Assembly: GCF_019880555.1 (NCBI RefSeq)
Contig: NZ_JAINVU010000003.1
Coordinates: 124,001-188,000 of the forward strand
Length of the DNA: 64,000 nt
Source of the DNA: Hephaestia mangrovi
Lineage (GTDB): Bacteria; Pseudomonadota; Alphaproteobacteria; Sphingomonadales; Sphingomonadaceae
Direction of reading: 5' to 3'
The translations under genes and the position numbers were made by a program. Positions 18,901 to 28,271 of the stretch are shown piece by piece. The notes beneath the pieces are model-generated. The model did not search any database. It was not told the DNA's origin and saw nothing but the letters and a program-made list of their open reading frames with translations. Position 1 is the first letter of the stretch, and every line of letters begins with the position of its first letter.

Positions 18901-21391
18901 GCGACCCCCAATCGGCCAGCGCGGCAAAGGCGTTTTCCGGACGCGGCCTGGCCGGCGCGGCGCGGCGCGGACGCGGCCGGCCGCGCCATTGCCAGCGCGG
19001 CGCGCCCTCGATCGGCGGCGCGCTGCGGAAGCCCAACGCCGTCATCAGGCGCGCGAGCGTTTCGGGACCGAGGCCGATCGACGTCGCCAGCGCGGGATCG
19101 GGCGCGAACGGCGCCTTGCCCTTGCGCGCTTCATGCGCGGCGCGCGCCAGCCGCTCGACCAGATCGACACGCACCGCCTGTGGGCCGAGCGCACGAAACC
19201 CCGCGACAGCGCCGCCGGCGAGCACCGTCGCTCCCTCGGGCGCGCCCGCCGCGACCGGCGCCTCCCCGGCCGCCGCGAGCAGCGCCGCGCGCCATCGCGC
19301 CGGCTCCGGCTTGAGCAGGCGTGGATCGAACAGGTCGAGCGAGCCGATCGTCACCCCTGCCTGGCGCAGCCGCTTGCGTTCGGGCGAATCGAGCCGGTCG
19401 ATGCTGTCGCCCACCGCGACCCGCGGCAGGATTCCCCCCTTGTCGAGCAGCGCGGCAGCGATCGCGCGCAAGGCCGGGCTGGCATGTTCGTCCCGGCTCA
19501 GCGTATCGAGCCTCGCCAGCGCGGGTGCCTGCCGGTCCACCTGCGCAGCGAGCCAGCCACCGAGCCGATCGCGAATGCGCTCGGCGAGCGGCCGATCGAG
19601 ACAATTGAGGCTGCGATCGAGCACCAGCCGCGGGCTGGCCGGCGACGAGCCGCGCACAAGCTGCGCGACGCGATGCCCCCGCCAGTGAAGCTCCGGCGTG
19701 TTGCCGGGCGCGGCGACCAGCGCGATCGCCGCGTCGGCGGCTTGCGCCAGGTCTTCGCCGCGCCGCGTGCGCTCACCGGCGAGCCGCTTTTCGGCAGCCG
19801 CGAGCAGCATCTTCTTGTCGGCGTGGCGCGCCTCGGGCGCGACGGTGAAGCGGAAACCGTCGAGCCGGCCGATCGGATGATCCTCGACCATCACCTCGCC
19901 CTCCTCGCCGACCACCACCGGCAGCGCCGAAACATCAGCCCCGATCTGCCGCATCAGCACCGTCGTCCGGCGATCGACGAAACGCTGCGTCAGCGACGCG
20001 TGCAGCGCGTCCGACAGGCGCTCCTCGATCGCGCGGGTCCGGTCCGCCCAATGCACGGGATCGGCGAGCCAATCGGCGCGATGCGCGATATAGGCCCAGC
20101 TGCGCGCCGCCGCGATCCGCCCGGCGAGCGTCTCGACATCGCCCTGGACGTTGTCGAGCCGGGCGATCTCGGCCGCGAACCAATCGTGGGGTACGTGGCC
20201 GGCGCCCTCCGACAAATCGCCGAACAGGCGCGACACGAACCGCGCGTGCGGATCGACGCCGAGCTTGCGGAAATCGGGCAGGCCACACGCCGCCCACAGC
20301 CGCGCGACCATCCGGGGATGCCGCGCCCGCGCGCGCACCCACTCCTCCTCGGCCAACCGCTTCAATACCGCGAGATCGACCGCTTCGGGCGCCGCGCGCA
20401 GCCGCTCGTGATCGGGCTTCGCCTCAAGGCTGGCGATCAGCGCATCGACGCTCGAAAAATCCGGCGCGCCCTCGCGCCAATAGACGAAATCGAGCCTCGG
20501 GAAGCGATGCTCCTCGATTGCCGCAATCTCCTCCGGCGTGAATGCGCCCGGGCCTTGCTCGGTGATCGCGCCGAACGTGCCGTCGCGCTGATGCCGGCCG
20601 GCGCGGCCGGCGATCTGCGCCATCTCGGCCACTGTCAGCCGCCGTTGGCGCCGGCCGTCGAACTTGTTGAGCGAGGCGAAGGCCACATGCGCCACGTCCA
20701 TGTTCAGCCCCATGCCGATCGCATCGGTGGCGACGAGATAATCGACCTCACCGGACTGGAACATCGCCACCTGCGCGTTGCGCGTGCGTGGGCTGAGCGC
20801 GCCCATCACCACGGCGGCGCCACCGCGCAACCGCCGCAGCATCTCGGCGACGGCATAGACTTCCTCGGCCGAGAAGGCGACGATCGCAGAGCGTTTGGGC
20901 AGCCGCGAAATCTTCTTCGCCCCGGCGTAGCTCAGCGTCGAGAAGCGCGGCCGGCCGATCACCTCGGCATCGGGCACCAGCGCGCGGACGATCGGCCGCA
21001 GGCTTTCTGAGCCCAGGATCATCGTCTCGTCGCGTCCGCGGGCATGGAGCAGCCGATCGGTGAACACGTGCCCGCGCTCCGGATCGGCGCCGAGTTGCGC
21101 CTCGTCCAGCGCGACGAACGAGACTTCGCGATCGACTGGCATGGACTCAGCGGTGCACAGAAACCAGCGCGCGTCGGGCGGGAGAATCTTCTCCTCGCCC
21201 GTGATCAGCGCGACCTCCTTCGGCCCCTTGATCGCGACGACGCGATCATAGACCTCGCGCGCCAGCAGCCGCAGCGGAAAGCCGATCATCCCGCTCGAAT
21301 GCGCACACATCCGCTCGACCGCGAGATGGGTCTTGCCGGTATTGGTCGGCCCCAGCACGGCGGTGACCGGCGAGCGAGCGAACGTCGTCAT
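18890..21391 (-). CDS. SUV3-like superfamily II RNA/DNA helicase
   Basis: The product is about 833 residues from the ATG at 21391; the open frame extends upstream with other starts at 21475 and 21574. The Walker A motif GPTNTGKT is at residues 14-21, which fits a start right before it, as in homologues. Motif II is DEAQLGADPERGHVFTDRLLHARG, and the helicase C domain has DYLVATDAIGMGLNMDV and QIAGRAGRHQRDG. This is the architecture of the alphaproteobacterial relatives of mitochondrial SUV3 helicase. It probably unwinds RNA in degradation or ribosome maturation. The long C-terminal third is low-complexity Ala/Arg-rich. It is coupled to the S4 gene and divergent from the M23 gene. Confidence 0.9.
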   Translation of the reverse strand: MTTFARSPVTAVLGPTNTGKTHLAVERMCAHSSGMIGFPLRLLAREVYDRVVAIKGPKEVALITGEEKILPPDARWFLCTAESMPVDREVSFVALDEAQLGADPERGHVFTDRLLHARGRDETMILGSESLRPIVRALVPDAEVIGRPRFSTLSYAGAKKISRLPKRSAIVAFSAEEVYAVAEMLRRLRGGAAVVMGALSPRTRNAQVAMFQSGEVDYLVATDAIGMGLNMDVAHVAFASLNKFDGRRQRRLTVAEMAQIAGRAGRHQRDGTFGAITEQGPGAFTPEEIAAIEEHRFPRLDFVYWREGAPDFSSVDALIASLEAKPDHERLRAAPEAVDLAVLKRLAEEEWVRARARHPRMVARLWAACGLPDFRKLGVDPHARFVSRLFGDLSEGAGHVPHDWFAAEIARLDNVQGDVETLAGRIAAARSWAYIAHRADWLADPVHWADRTRAIEERLSDALHASLTQRFVDRRTTVLMRQIGADVSALPVVVGEEGEVMVEDHPIGRLDGFRFTVAPEARHADKKMLLAAAEKRLAGERTRRGEDLAQAADAAIALVAAPGNTPELHWRGHRVAQLVRGSSPASPRLVLDRSLNCLDRPLAERIRDRLGGWLAAQVDRQAPALARLDTLSRDEHASPALRAIAAALLDKGGILPRVAVGDSIDRLDSPERKRLRQAGVTIGSLDLFDPRLLKPEPARWRAALLAAAGEAPVAAGAPEGATVLAGGAVAGFRALGPQAVRVDLVERLARAAHEARKGKAPFAPDPALATSIGLGPETLARLMTALGFRSAPPIEGAPRWQWRGRPRPRRAAPARPRPENAFAALADWGSHGR

Positions 21392-21531
21392 TGCCCCGGC
21401 AAGATCGGCGCTCGCCCCCGCCTGTGCAAGCACCGAGGTTAAGCGCACCACGGGGCGCTCCGCGCAACGGCTCATCCCTTCGTCCGCCCCGCCGCACGGC
21501 TCACCGCAACGAATGCCGCAGGATTCCGCGG

Positions 21532-21546
21532 TTAATTTGACTTTAG
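21532..21546. promoter_or_regulatory. Possible CtrA-type half-conserved box
   Basis: TTAA, seven nt, then TTAG, one base off the alphaproteobacterial CtrA consensus TTAA-N7-TTAA. It lies in the divergent gap between the helicase and M23 peptidase genes and overlaps a TTGACT sequence that could be a -35 for the latter. It is a suggestion only. Confidence 0.3.
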
Positions 21547-21620
21547 GCTCTGTGCGGCACACTCCTTGCCTCATGGCCGGGGTGGGCCATGAGTGAGCTT
21601 TTACCGGGGACGCTCGCCAG

Positions 21621-23114
21621 GTGTTTCTACGCGACGATCATGGACTGGGCGGCGGTGGCGGCACCGTCACCTTCGGCCGTGCCCTCGCGGCGCCGGCGCC
21701 GGACCGGCTGATCGACCGCCTGCGCGATCGCGCCGAAGCGATCGACTGGACGCCCGATCTCGGCGCGCGGATCGGCTCGGCCGAATGGTTCCGCGGCGCC
21801 GCCACCTGCCTGGCGCTGCTCGCCGGCGCGTGGTTCCTGTCACCGGGCCTTGCGCCGCGCCCGCTGATCGGCGCCGCCCCCGCCCCGCTTCAGGGCAGCG
21901 AATGGGATGAAGCGCGCGCGCAATCGATCGCCCCGATCGCCTGGGGCGCGACCACCGGCCGCCATGTCGCCGCGGGCGATCTCGTCGCGCCGCTCGCCGA
22001 AACCCCCGAACGCCCGATCATCGAGCTGACCGCGACGCTTGGCCAGGGCGACGATCTGTCGTCGGCGATCGAGCGCGCCGGCGTCAGCAACGACGATGCC
22101 GATCAAGTCGCCGAGCTGGTTTCGCGCCGGATGGCGCTCGACGATCTCAAACCTGGCACGCGGCTCGACCTCACGCTCGGGCGCCGCGCCAGCAAATCGG
22201 TGCCGCGCCCGCTGGAAAAGCTGGCCTTCCGCGCGCGCTTCGATCTCGAACTGACGATCGCGCGCGAGGACGGGCGGCTCACCCTCACCCCCCGGCCGAT
22301 CGCGATCGACCACACGCCGCTGCGGATCGAAGGCCTGGTCGGCAGCTCGCTCTATCGCTCGGCGCGCGCCGCCGGCGTGCCGGCCACCATCGTCGCCGCC
22401 TATCTCAAGGCGATCGCGAGCCACGTCTCGATCGGCCGCGTGGGATCGAGCGACCGGTTCGATTTCATCATCCAGCGCGATCGCGCCGCGACCGGCGAAG
22501 TGCGCCTCGGCGACCTGCTGTTCGCCGGGCTTGACCAGGGCCATGGCGACAAGCTTCAGCTCGTGCGGTGGCAGGACGATGGCGAGACGCAATGGTTCTC
22601 CGCCTCGGGCAAGGGCATGATCAAGCAAGCGGGGGGCGGGCTGCCGGTCGCCGGCCACATCACCTCGACCTTCGGGCGCCGCTATCATCCGATCCTGCAT
22701 TATTACCGGATGCACGAAGGGATCGACGTCGGCGCGCCATATGGCACCCCTATCCACGCCACCGCCGCCGGCACCGTGACGCTCGCCGGGCACAAGGGCG
22801 GCTATGGCAATTTCGTGTCGATCGATGCGGGCCACAACCTGTCGATGGGCTTCGGCCATATGAGCCGCATCGCGGTCCATCGCGGCCAGCACGTCGCGGC
22901 GGGGCAAGTGATCGGCTATGTCGGTTCGACCGGACTTTCGACCGGACCCCATGTCCATTACGAGGTGCGCCGCGGCGGCCGCCCGATCAACCCGCTGTCG
23001 GTCAAGCTGACCAGCATGGCACAATTGGCCGGCGCCGACCTGCGCAAGTTCAAGGCCCAGGTGGCAAATCTGCTCGCGGTCAAGCCGGCGAGCGCACAAC
23101 TCGCTTCCAAATAA
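21621..23114 (+). CDS. M23 (LytM-type) peptidoglycan endopeptidase
   Basis: The 497-residue protein has an N-terminal cytoplasmic stretch, one membrane helix at about residues 60-80 (GAATCLALLAGAWFL), a large periplasmic linker, and a C-terminal M23 domain from about residue 345. The zinc ligands are visible: H and D in HEGIDVG, and the paired His in HVHYE, with GYGNFVSIDAG between them. The fold cleaves peptide cross-links in peptidoglycan or activates amidases during envelope growth and division. All ligands are present, so activity is likely. The PAP2 gene starts 21 nt after its stop. Confidence 0.93.
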   Translation: MFLRDDHGLGGGGGTVTFGRALAAPAPDRLIDRLRDRAEAIDWTPDLGARIGSAEWFRGAATCLALLAGAWFLSPGLAPRPLIGAAPAPLQGSEWDEARAQSIAPIAWGATTGRHVAAGDLVAPLAETPERPIIELTATLGQGDDLSSAIERAGVSNDDADQVAELVSRRMALDDLKPGTRLDLTLGRRASKSVPRPLEKLAFRARFDLELTIAREDGRLTLTPRPIAIDHTPLRIEGLVGSSLYRSARAAGVPATIVAAYLKAIASHVSIGRVGSSDRFDFIIQRDRAATGEVRLGDLLFAGLDQGHGDKLQLVRWQDDGETQWFSASGKGMIKQAGGGLPVAGHITSTFGRRYHPILHYYRMHEGIDVGAPYGTPIHATAAGTVTLAGHKGGYGNFVSIDAGHNLSMGFGHMSRIAVHRGQHVAAGQVIGYVGSTGLSTGPHVHYEVRRGGRPINPLSVKLTSMAQLAGADLRKFKAQVANLLAVKPASAQLASK

Positions 23115-23135
23115 GTCAGCTATGTTACATTAAGG

Positions 23136-24203
23136 ATGGCCGGCGCAAAGCAGGCGCAGCGGCGGAACGCGGCCGCTGCGAATTGGTTCGAGGGAAAATC
23201 GTTGCCTGCCGTCAATTGGTTGATTGCGCGATCGCATGGCGGGCGCGCGCCGGCTCCTGCCACCATCACCGGCCGCGCGATCGTCGCGCTGCTCGCGATC
23301 AGCGTTGCGGCGGTCGCCTTGCTGCTGTTCGCGGCCGGATTGGCGATCGATCCGCTTGCACCGGGAACGCTGCGCTTTGCCCTCGCCTTCGCCTTGCTCG
23401 GCGTGGTTCGCTGGACGTGCCGTTCAGGCGCCTCGCCGATGATGCGGATAGCCCGCGATATGGCGCACTATTTCGGGCTGTTCACCGCGATCGCGCTGAC
23501 CGGCGCGGTGGCCAGCTATCCGATTGCGGCGGGAAGCCACGGCTTCGTCGACCCGCTGCTCCAGCGCAGCGATCTGGCGCTGCATTTCAACTGGCTCGAC
23601 TGGTATCGCGCGGTCGCCGCGCACCCGATGCTGCAGGCCGCCAGCCGTACCGCTTATGCGATGATCTACGTCTCGCCAGCGATCCTGCTCGGCTATCTGG
23701 CGATCACCGACCAGCGGCGCGAGGCGCACGAGTTCATCGCTGCCGTGTGGTTCGCCGCGGCGATCACGCTGGCGGCGTTCCGCTTCATGCCGGCGATCGG
23801 GCCGTTCGCTTACCTGTGGCACGGGCCGATCCCCTATCTGCCGGTCAGCGATCTGTGGCAGCCGCATCTGATCCCGCGGCTGCGCGATCATGACGTGCCG
23901 CTGATCGACCTCGGGCACCTCGTCGGGCTGGTTTCGGCGCCGAGCTTTCATGCCGCATCGGGCGTGCTGCTGATCGCCTTCGCCTGGCGCCAGCCGCGCA
24001 TCCGCGGGCTGCTGGTCGCGATCAACCTCGCAATGCTGCTCGCCACGCCGGTCGAAGGGACGCATTACCTGACCGACATGATCCTCGGCGTGCTAGTTGC
24101 GGTCGCCGCACTTTCGCTGGTCGCCGGCCTGCGTGCCTGGCCGGCGCGCGCGCCGATTGCGTCCAGCCGGGGCAACGGTCTGCGACCGGCACAATTACCC
24201 TGA
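23136..24203 (+). CDS. PAP2-family membrane phosphatase/transferase
   Basis: The 355-residue integral membrane protein has about six hydrophobic helices between residues 45 and 330. The C-terminal PAP2 motifs are APSFHAASGVLL (motif 2, catalytic His) and GTHYLTDMILG (motif 3). The organisation resembles the inositol-phosphorylceramide-synthase-like/PAP2_3 branch, and the active site would face the periplasm. Possible roles are undecaprenyl-pyrophosphate recycling, lipid A or sphingolipid head-group transfer; sphingomonads carry glycosphingolipids, but the sequence does not decide among these. It is spaced for co-transcription with the M23 peptidase. Confidence 0.85.
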   Translation: MAGAKQAQRRNAAAANWFEGKSLPAVNWLIARSHGGRAPAPATITGRAIVALLAISVAAVALLLFAAGLAIDPLAPGTLRFALAFALLGVVRWTCRSGASPMMRIARDMAHYFGLFTAIALTGAVASYPIAAGSHGFVDPLLQRSDLALHFNWLDWYRAVAAHPMLQAASRTAYAMIYVSPAILLGYLAITDQRREAHEFIAAVWFAAAITLAAFRFMPAIGPFAYLWHGPIPYLPVSDLWQPHLIPRLRDHDVPLIDLGHLVGLVSAPSFHAASGVLLIAFAWRQPRIRGLLVAINLAMLLATPVEGTHYLTDMILGVLVAVAALSLVAGLRAWPARAPIASSRGNGLRPAQLP

Positions 24204-24224
24204 ACCGCGCACGGAAAGGCGGCG

Positions 24225-25907
24225 TCAGCGCCCCTGGGCGCGCCAGCGCTTGATCGTGCGGGCGATGATCGCGTCCTCGCCGCCAACGTCACGCCACAAT
24301 TCGGAGAACAGGGGATCGCCCGAGGCCGGCCGCTTGGCTTCGTCCAGCGTGTCGAAGGCAACCCGGATCGGCACCGCGACGCCTTCTCCGCAGATGATGC
24401 ACTCGCGATTCCGGAGCGCGGGGATCGAATCGAGGAAGCCGCGCGCGCCCTCCGGCATTGCCGCGCGGACGAACGCCTGGTCACGATCGTTGTTGAGGCG
24501 CATCGAGATGATCGTGCCGCATTGCGACAGCACGCCCTCCGCGAGGTCCGACGGACGCTGCGTGATGAGCCCGAGCGAAACGCCGTATTTGCGCCCTTCC
24601 TTGGCGATCCGGCTGAGGATGCGGCCGACCGAGGACTTTTCGGCCATGTCGTCGCTGGGGATGTAGCGGTGCGCTTCCTCGCAAACCAGCAGGATCGGCC
24701 GCTGCGGCTCGTTGCGCGACCAGATCGCGAAATCGAACACCATCCGGCTGAGCACCGAAACCACCACCGAGGTGATCTCCGACGGCACGCCCGACACATC
24801 GATGATCGAGATCGGCTTGCCGTCGCCGGGCATACGGAACACGCGGGCGATGAAATCGGCCATCGTGTCGGCGACCAGCATGCCGGAGAACATGAAGCCG
24901 TAGCGCGGATCGGCCTTGATCTCCTCGATCTTGGTCTTGAGCCGCAGATAGGGCGCGGTATCGCCGGCGCGATCCATCTTGCCCATTTCGAGCTGGATCA
25001 GGTTGGTGAGATCGCTGAGCAGATAGGGCACCGGCGCGTCGACCGTCAGCTTGGCGATCTCCTGCCCCACGCGCCCCTTGGCGCGCGCGGCGAGCAGGCA
25101 CTTGGCGAGCACGTCGGCATCGATCTGGCGATCGGAGCCCTTGGTGGTGAGGAACACCTCGCAATGTTCCTCGAAATTCATCAGCCAATACGGCATCTGC
25201 AGATTGCCGACGTCGTAGATCGCGCCGCTATGCTTGAACGCTGCGGCATATTCGCCATGCGGATCGATCATCGCGATATGGCCCTGCGGCGCTCGCTCGC
25301 AGATGCGATGGAGCAGCAGCGCCGCCGCCGTCGATTTGCCGGTGCCGGTCGAGCCGAGCAGCGCGAAATGCTTGCCCAGCAAGGCATCGACATAGAGTGC
25401 GGCGCGCACGTCCGCGGTGGGATAGACCGTGCCGATCTCGATATGCGCGCGATCCTCGGCGGCGTAGATCTGCTGCAGATCGGCGGTCGAGACCGGAAAG
25501 ACGACGCAGCCCGGCTGCGGATAGCGCGTCACACCGCGGCGGAACTTGTAGAGCTTGCCGGTCAGCCGCTCCTCGTCGCCCTCGCCAAGGAAATCGACCT
25601 GCGCGGCGATCCGGCCATCCTTGTGGTCGAGCAGCTTGAGCGAGCGGACGTTGGCGATCAGCCACGAGCCGCCGACGCGCATCTTGACCTGGCTGCCGAC
25701 CTGGCCGGCGCTGGCGACGACCGCGTCGGTCGACAGCGCAGCCTCGTCGACCGCGGCGATATCGAACACCACCTGTCCGCCGGACCCGGCGATATCCGAA
25801 ACGGCGCCGATCCCGCGCACCGATGTGGTGCCGGGCAAGCCCTCGACGGTCGTCGGCGGTGCGGCCGCGGCCGGCTCGAAGCCACGCGGATTCATCTGGT
25901 CGATCAT
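24225..25907 (-). CDS. HerA-like (DUF87) hexameric ATPase
   Basis: The 560-residue product from the ATG at 25907, which has GGAGAGG 10 nt upstream, is a FtsK/HerA-superfamily ATPase. A HAS-barrel-like N-terminal domain (about residues 35-160) includes VGGSWLIANVRSL. Walker A GSTGTGKS is at about 185-192, Walker B with ILLVCEEAHRYIP near 400, and a C-terminal sensor/arginine-finger region TIISMRLNNDRDQ. HerA normally pumps DNA for the NurA nuclease in end resection; no nurA gene is adjacent here. Stand-alone HerA-like ATPases are common in alphaproteobacteria and their partner is unclear. Confidence 0.88.
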   Translation of the reverse strand: MIDQMNPRGFEPAAAAPPTTVEGLPGTTSVRGIGAVSDIAGSGGQVVFDIAAVDEAALSTDAVVASAGQVGSQVKMRVGGSWLIANVRSLKLLDHKDGRIAAQVDFLGEGDEERLTGKLYKFRRGVTRYPQPGCVVFPVSTADLQQIYAAEDRAHIEIGTVYPTADVRAALYVDALLGKHFALLGSTGTGKSTAAALLLHRICERAPQGHIAMIDPHGEYAAAFKHSGAIYDVGNLQMPYWLMNFEEHCEVFLTTKGSDRQIDADVLAKCLLAARAKGRVGQEIAKLTVDAPVPYLLSDLTNLIQLEMGKMDRAGDTAPYLRLKTKIEEIKADPRYGFMFSGMLVADTMADFIARVFRMPGDGKPISIIDVSGVPSEITSVVVSVLSRMVFDFAIWSRNEPQRPILLVCEEAHRYIPSDDMAEKSSVGRILSRIAKEGRKYGVSLGLITQRPSDLAEGVLSQCGTIISMRLNNDRDQAFVRAAMPEGARGFLDSIPALRNRECIICGEGVAVPIRVAFDTLDEAKRPASGDPLFSELWRDVGGEDAIIARTIKRWRAQGR

Positions 25908-26013
25908 ACGGGTCGCCTCTCCCGGGTCCATCGCCGGGACGATTGCACGCCAACAGTAAAGATAAGGTTTTGCCGGCGAGCGAACGGGCCCGGGACGGCG
26001 CGCCGCCCCCGCG

Positions 26014-26784
26014 CTATCGCCGCCGTGCCACCCAGCCGGCGGTCCAGCCGAGGCCGACCGCCATTGCGATCACGGTCAACCCATAAGGGATAGAGCGATC
26101 CTCCGCGCTCGCCGCGACGAACCGCTCGAAGCCCGATTTGCGGATGTGGATCGTGCGCGTCGCCACCGCGAGGACACGGCCGTCGCGCACCAGGAAGGTT
26201 TCCGCGGTGAAGCGACCGACCGGCACGCGCGCGGGAATCTGGATGCGCGCGCGATACAGAACGCCATCGGCGATCTCGACCGCATGAGGCACGTCGACGT
26301 ACAGCCCCTGCTTGGCCTTGAGCGACACCAGGCCGGCGGCGAAGCGGTTCTGCTCGTCGATCGGCGCGGTCGATGCCGGGGAAAGCTGCAGGCTGTCGAG
26401 CCCGAGCTCGTAGATCGCGCGTGTGCGATCGTCGAGCAACTGGTCGACCGGGCGCGACGACGCGACCGCATAATAAGACGGCGCCGAGCGATAGCGCAGG
26501 CTATCCGCATTCATCCAGATGCCGGCGATCTTGCGCTTTTCGCGCACCGTCACCGATTGCACCGGCCCGCGCACGACGACGATGATGTCGGCAGGCTTGT
26601 CGTCGGGGCCGGGGGTGCGCCCACCGGGATAGAGGATCGCACCGAACAGCAGCAATTCGGCGCCGGTGAAACTGTAGGCGATATCGATCGTGCGCTGCGA
26701 TACGTCCGGCACCAGCGTCGGCTTGGCCGCGCCGACCAGCAAGGGGGCGAGCGCCAGCACGGCGAAAGGCTTGAGCGGCCTCAT
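26014..26784 (-). CDS. TIGR02186 family membrane protein
   Basis: The 256-residue protein has a signal peptide (MRPLKPFAVLALAPLLVGAA), a beta-rich periplasmic body with IAYSFTGAELLLFGAI, VVVRGP and RKIAGIWMN, and one C-terminal membrane helix (LTVIAMAVGLGWTAGWVA) ending in RRR. This is the TIGR02186 family, which is typically encoded beside TauE/SafE-type transporters. The start codon overlaps the stop of the TSUP gene as ATGA, so the two are translationally coupled and probably form one membrane system. Its function is not known; an accessory role in export of an anionic sulfur compound is an inference from the pairing. Confidence 0.85.
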   Translation of the reverse strand: MRPLKPFAVLALAPLLVGAAKPTLVPDVSQRTIDIAYSFTGAELLLFGAILYPGGRTPGPDDKPADIIVVVRGPVQSVTVREKRKIAGIWMNADSLRYRSAPSYYAVASSRPVDQLLDDRTRAIYELGLDSLQLSPASTAPIDEQNRFAAGLVSLKAKQGLYVDVPHAVEIADGVLYRARIQIPARVPVGRFTAETFLVRDGRVLAVATRTIHIRKSGFERFVAASAEDRSIPYGLTVIAMAVGLGWTAGWVARRR

Positions 26785-27695
26785 GTTACGTCGACCGAGA
26801 ACAGGTCGGTCGGCCGCCACCCCAGCCCGATCGCCATCCGGGCAGCGACGATCAGCACCATCAGCGCAAGCGCGAGGCGGAGATATTCCGGCTTGATCCG
26901 CGTTGCCAGCCGCACGCCGACCTGCGCGCCAGTGACCGAGCCGACCAGCAGCAGCGCGGCGAGCACGATATCGACCGATTTGGTGCCGGTGGCGTGCGCC
27001 ATGGTCGCCGCCGCGGTGACGAACAACGTCTGGAACAGCGAGGTGCCAACGACCACCTGGGTCGACATGCCGAGCAGATACAGCATCGCCGGGATCAGGA
27101 TGAAGCCGCCGCCGATCCCGAGCAGGGTCGTGAGAATGCCGGTGAAGCAGCCGAGCAGCAGCGGCGCGAGCGGAGAGATATAGAGGCCGGAGCGATAATA
27201 GCGCGTCCGAAGCGGCAGCGCGGCGACCAGCGGATGATGCCGCCGCTTGCGCGCCCGGGGCGCCTCTCCGGCGCGGATCGCGCCGATGCTCTGCAGCGAT
27301 TCGCGCGCCATCATCGTGCCGATCGTGCCGAGCAGCACGACGTAGATCAGCGCGATCACGGTATCGATCTGCCCGGTCTGCTGCAGCCAGCGGAACAGCA
27401 GCGCGCCAAGCATCGCCCCGACGATGCCGCCGGCGACCATCGTCGCGCCCATCTTCACGTCGACGCCGTTGCGACGGAAATGCGCGAACACGCCCGATAC
27501 GCACGATCCGGTCACCTGGCTGGCCGAGGTGGCGGCAGCGACCGTCGGCGAGATGCCGTAGACGATCAGCAGCGGCGTGGTGAGAAACCCGCCGCCGACG
27601 CCGAACATGCCCGACAACAGGCCGACGCCGCCGCCGAGCAGCACGATCACCAGCGCGTTGACCGAGAGATTGGCGATCGGCAGGTACACATCCAT
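26781..27695 (-). CDS. TauE/SafE (TSUP) family transporter
   Basis: The 304-residue inner-membrane protein has eight or so helices in two pseudo-repeats, each with the TSUP signature: GLLSGMFGVGGGFLTTPLL in the first half and GILTTLLGIGGGFILIPAM in the second. The family exports or imports sulfite, sulfoacetate, taurine-derived and related organosulfur anions. The start MDVYLP at 27695 was chosen; upstream in-frame residues are Arg/Ala-rich and overlap the terminator of the osmC unit. The TIGR02186 gene follows with a 4-nt overlap. Confidence 0.9.
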   Translation of the reverse strand: MDVYLPIANLSVNALVIVLLGGGVGLLSGMFGVGGGFLTTPLLIVYGISPTVAAATSASQVTGSCVSGVFAHFRRNGVDVKMGATMVAGGIVGAMLGALLFRWLQQTGQIDTVIALIYVVLLGTIGTMMARESLQSIGAIRAGEAPRARKRRHHPLVAALPLRTRYYRSGLYISPLAPLLLGCFTGILTTLLGIGGGFILIPAMLYLLGMSTQVVVGTSLFQTLFVTAAATMAHATGTKSVDIVLAALLLVGSVTGAQVGVRLATRIKPEYLRLALALMVLIVAARMAIGLGWRPTDLFSVDVT

Positions 27696-27760
27696 GCCGG
27701 CCAGCGATATCGCTTTCGCCCGCCCGGCGGAAGCCGCTGGATGACGCCGCGCGGCCGCGA

Positions 27761-27797
27761 GCAAAAGAAAAGGGCGACCGGTCGCGCCGATCGCCCT
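27761..27797 (-). terminator. Intrinsic terminator of the OsmC gene
   Basis: On the minus strand GGGCGATCGG / CCGGTCGCCC forms a hairpin followed by TTTTCTTTT. It lies about 20 nt after the OsmC-family stop and before the TSUP start. Confidence 0.8.
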
Positions 27798-27817
27798 TTC
27801 CTTCATTTACGGCGAGG

Positions 27818-28246
27818 TCAGTTCTCGAGCTGATGCTCGAGCGTGATTTCCGCCTTGAACAGTTTCGAAACCGGGCAGCCGGCCTTCGCACCCGCCGCCA
27901 GTTCCTCGAACTCGTCAGCGGAAATGCCGGGCACTTTCGCCTTCAGGCTGAGCGCCGACCTGGTGATCGTGAAGCCGTCACCATCCTTGTCGAGCGTCAC
28001 CTTGGCGTCGGTTTCCAGCGTGCCTTCGCTATATCCCGCGCGCGCCAGGGCGAAGCTCAGCGCCATGGTGAAGCAACTGGCATGCGCGGCGGCGAGCAAT
28101 TCCTCCGGATTGGTGCCCTTCTCGTTTTCGAAGCGCGTGCCGAAACCGTAATATTGGTCCGCCAGCACACCCGATTGGGTCGAGACGTGGCCCTTTCCGT
28201 CCTTGCCGAAGCCCTCGTAACGGGCCGATCCGCTGCGTGTCGTCAT
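27818..28246 (-). CDS. OsmC family peroxiredoxin
   Basis: The 142-residue protein belongs to the OsmC/Ohr superfamily of thiol peroxidases that detoxify organic hydroperoxides in the cytosol. The two redox cysteines are C58 (HASCFTMALS) and C124 (AGCPVSKLF), and the N-terminal TQSGVL and GTNPEELLAAA match the OsmC rather than the Ohr branch. The ATG at 28246 was preferred over a start 14 codons upstream. It stands alone between the glycine-zipper genes and its own terminator. Confidence 0.93.
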   Translation of the reverse strand: MTTRSGSARYEGFGKDGKGHVSTQSGVLADQYYGFGTRFENEKGTNPEELLAAAHASCFTMALSFALARAGYSEGTLETDAKVTLDKDGDGFTITRSALSLKAKVPGISADEFEELAAGAKAGCPVSKLFKAEITLEHQLEN

Positions 28247-28271
28247 GCCGGTTGCTCCACCTGTTTCGCCG

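Noticed and set aside
18746-21010. Long open frame antisense to the helicase
   Set aside because: No domain and Arg/His-rich composition; the minus strand carries complete SUV3-like helicase motifs.
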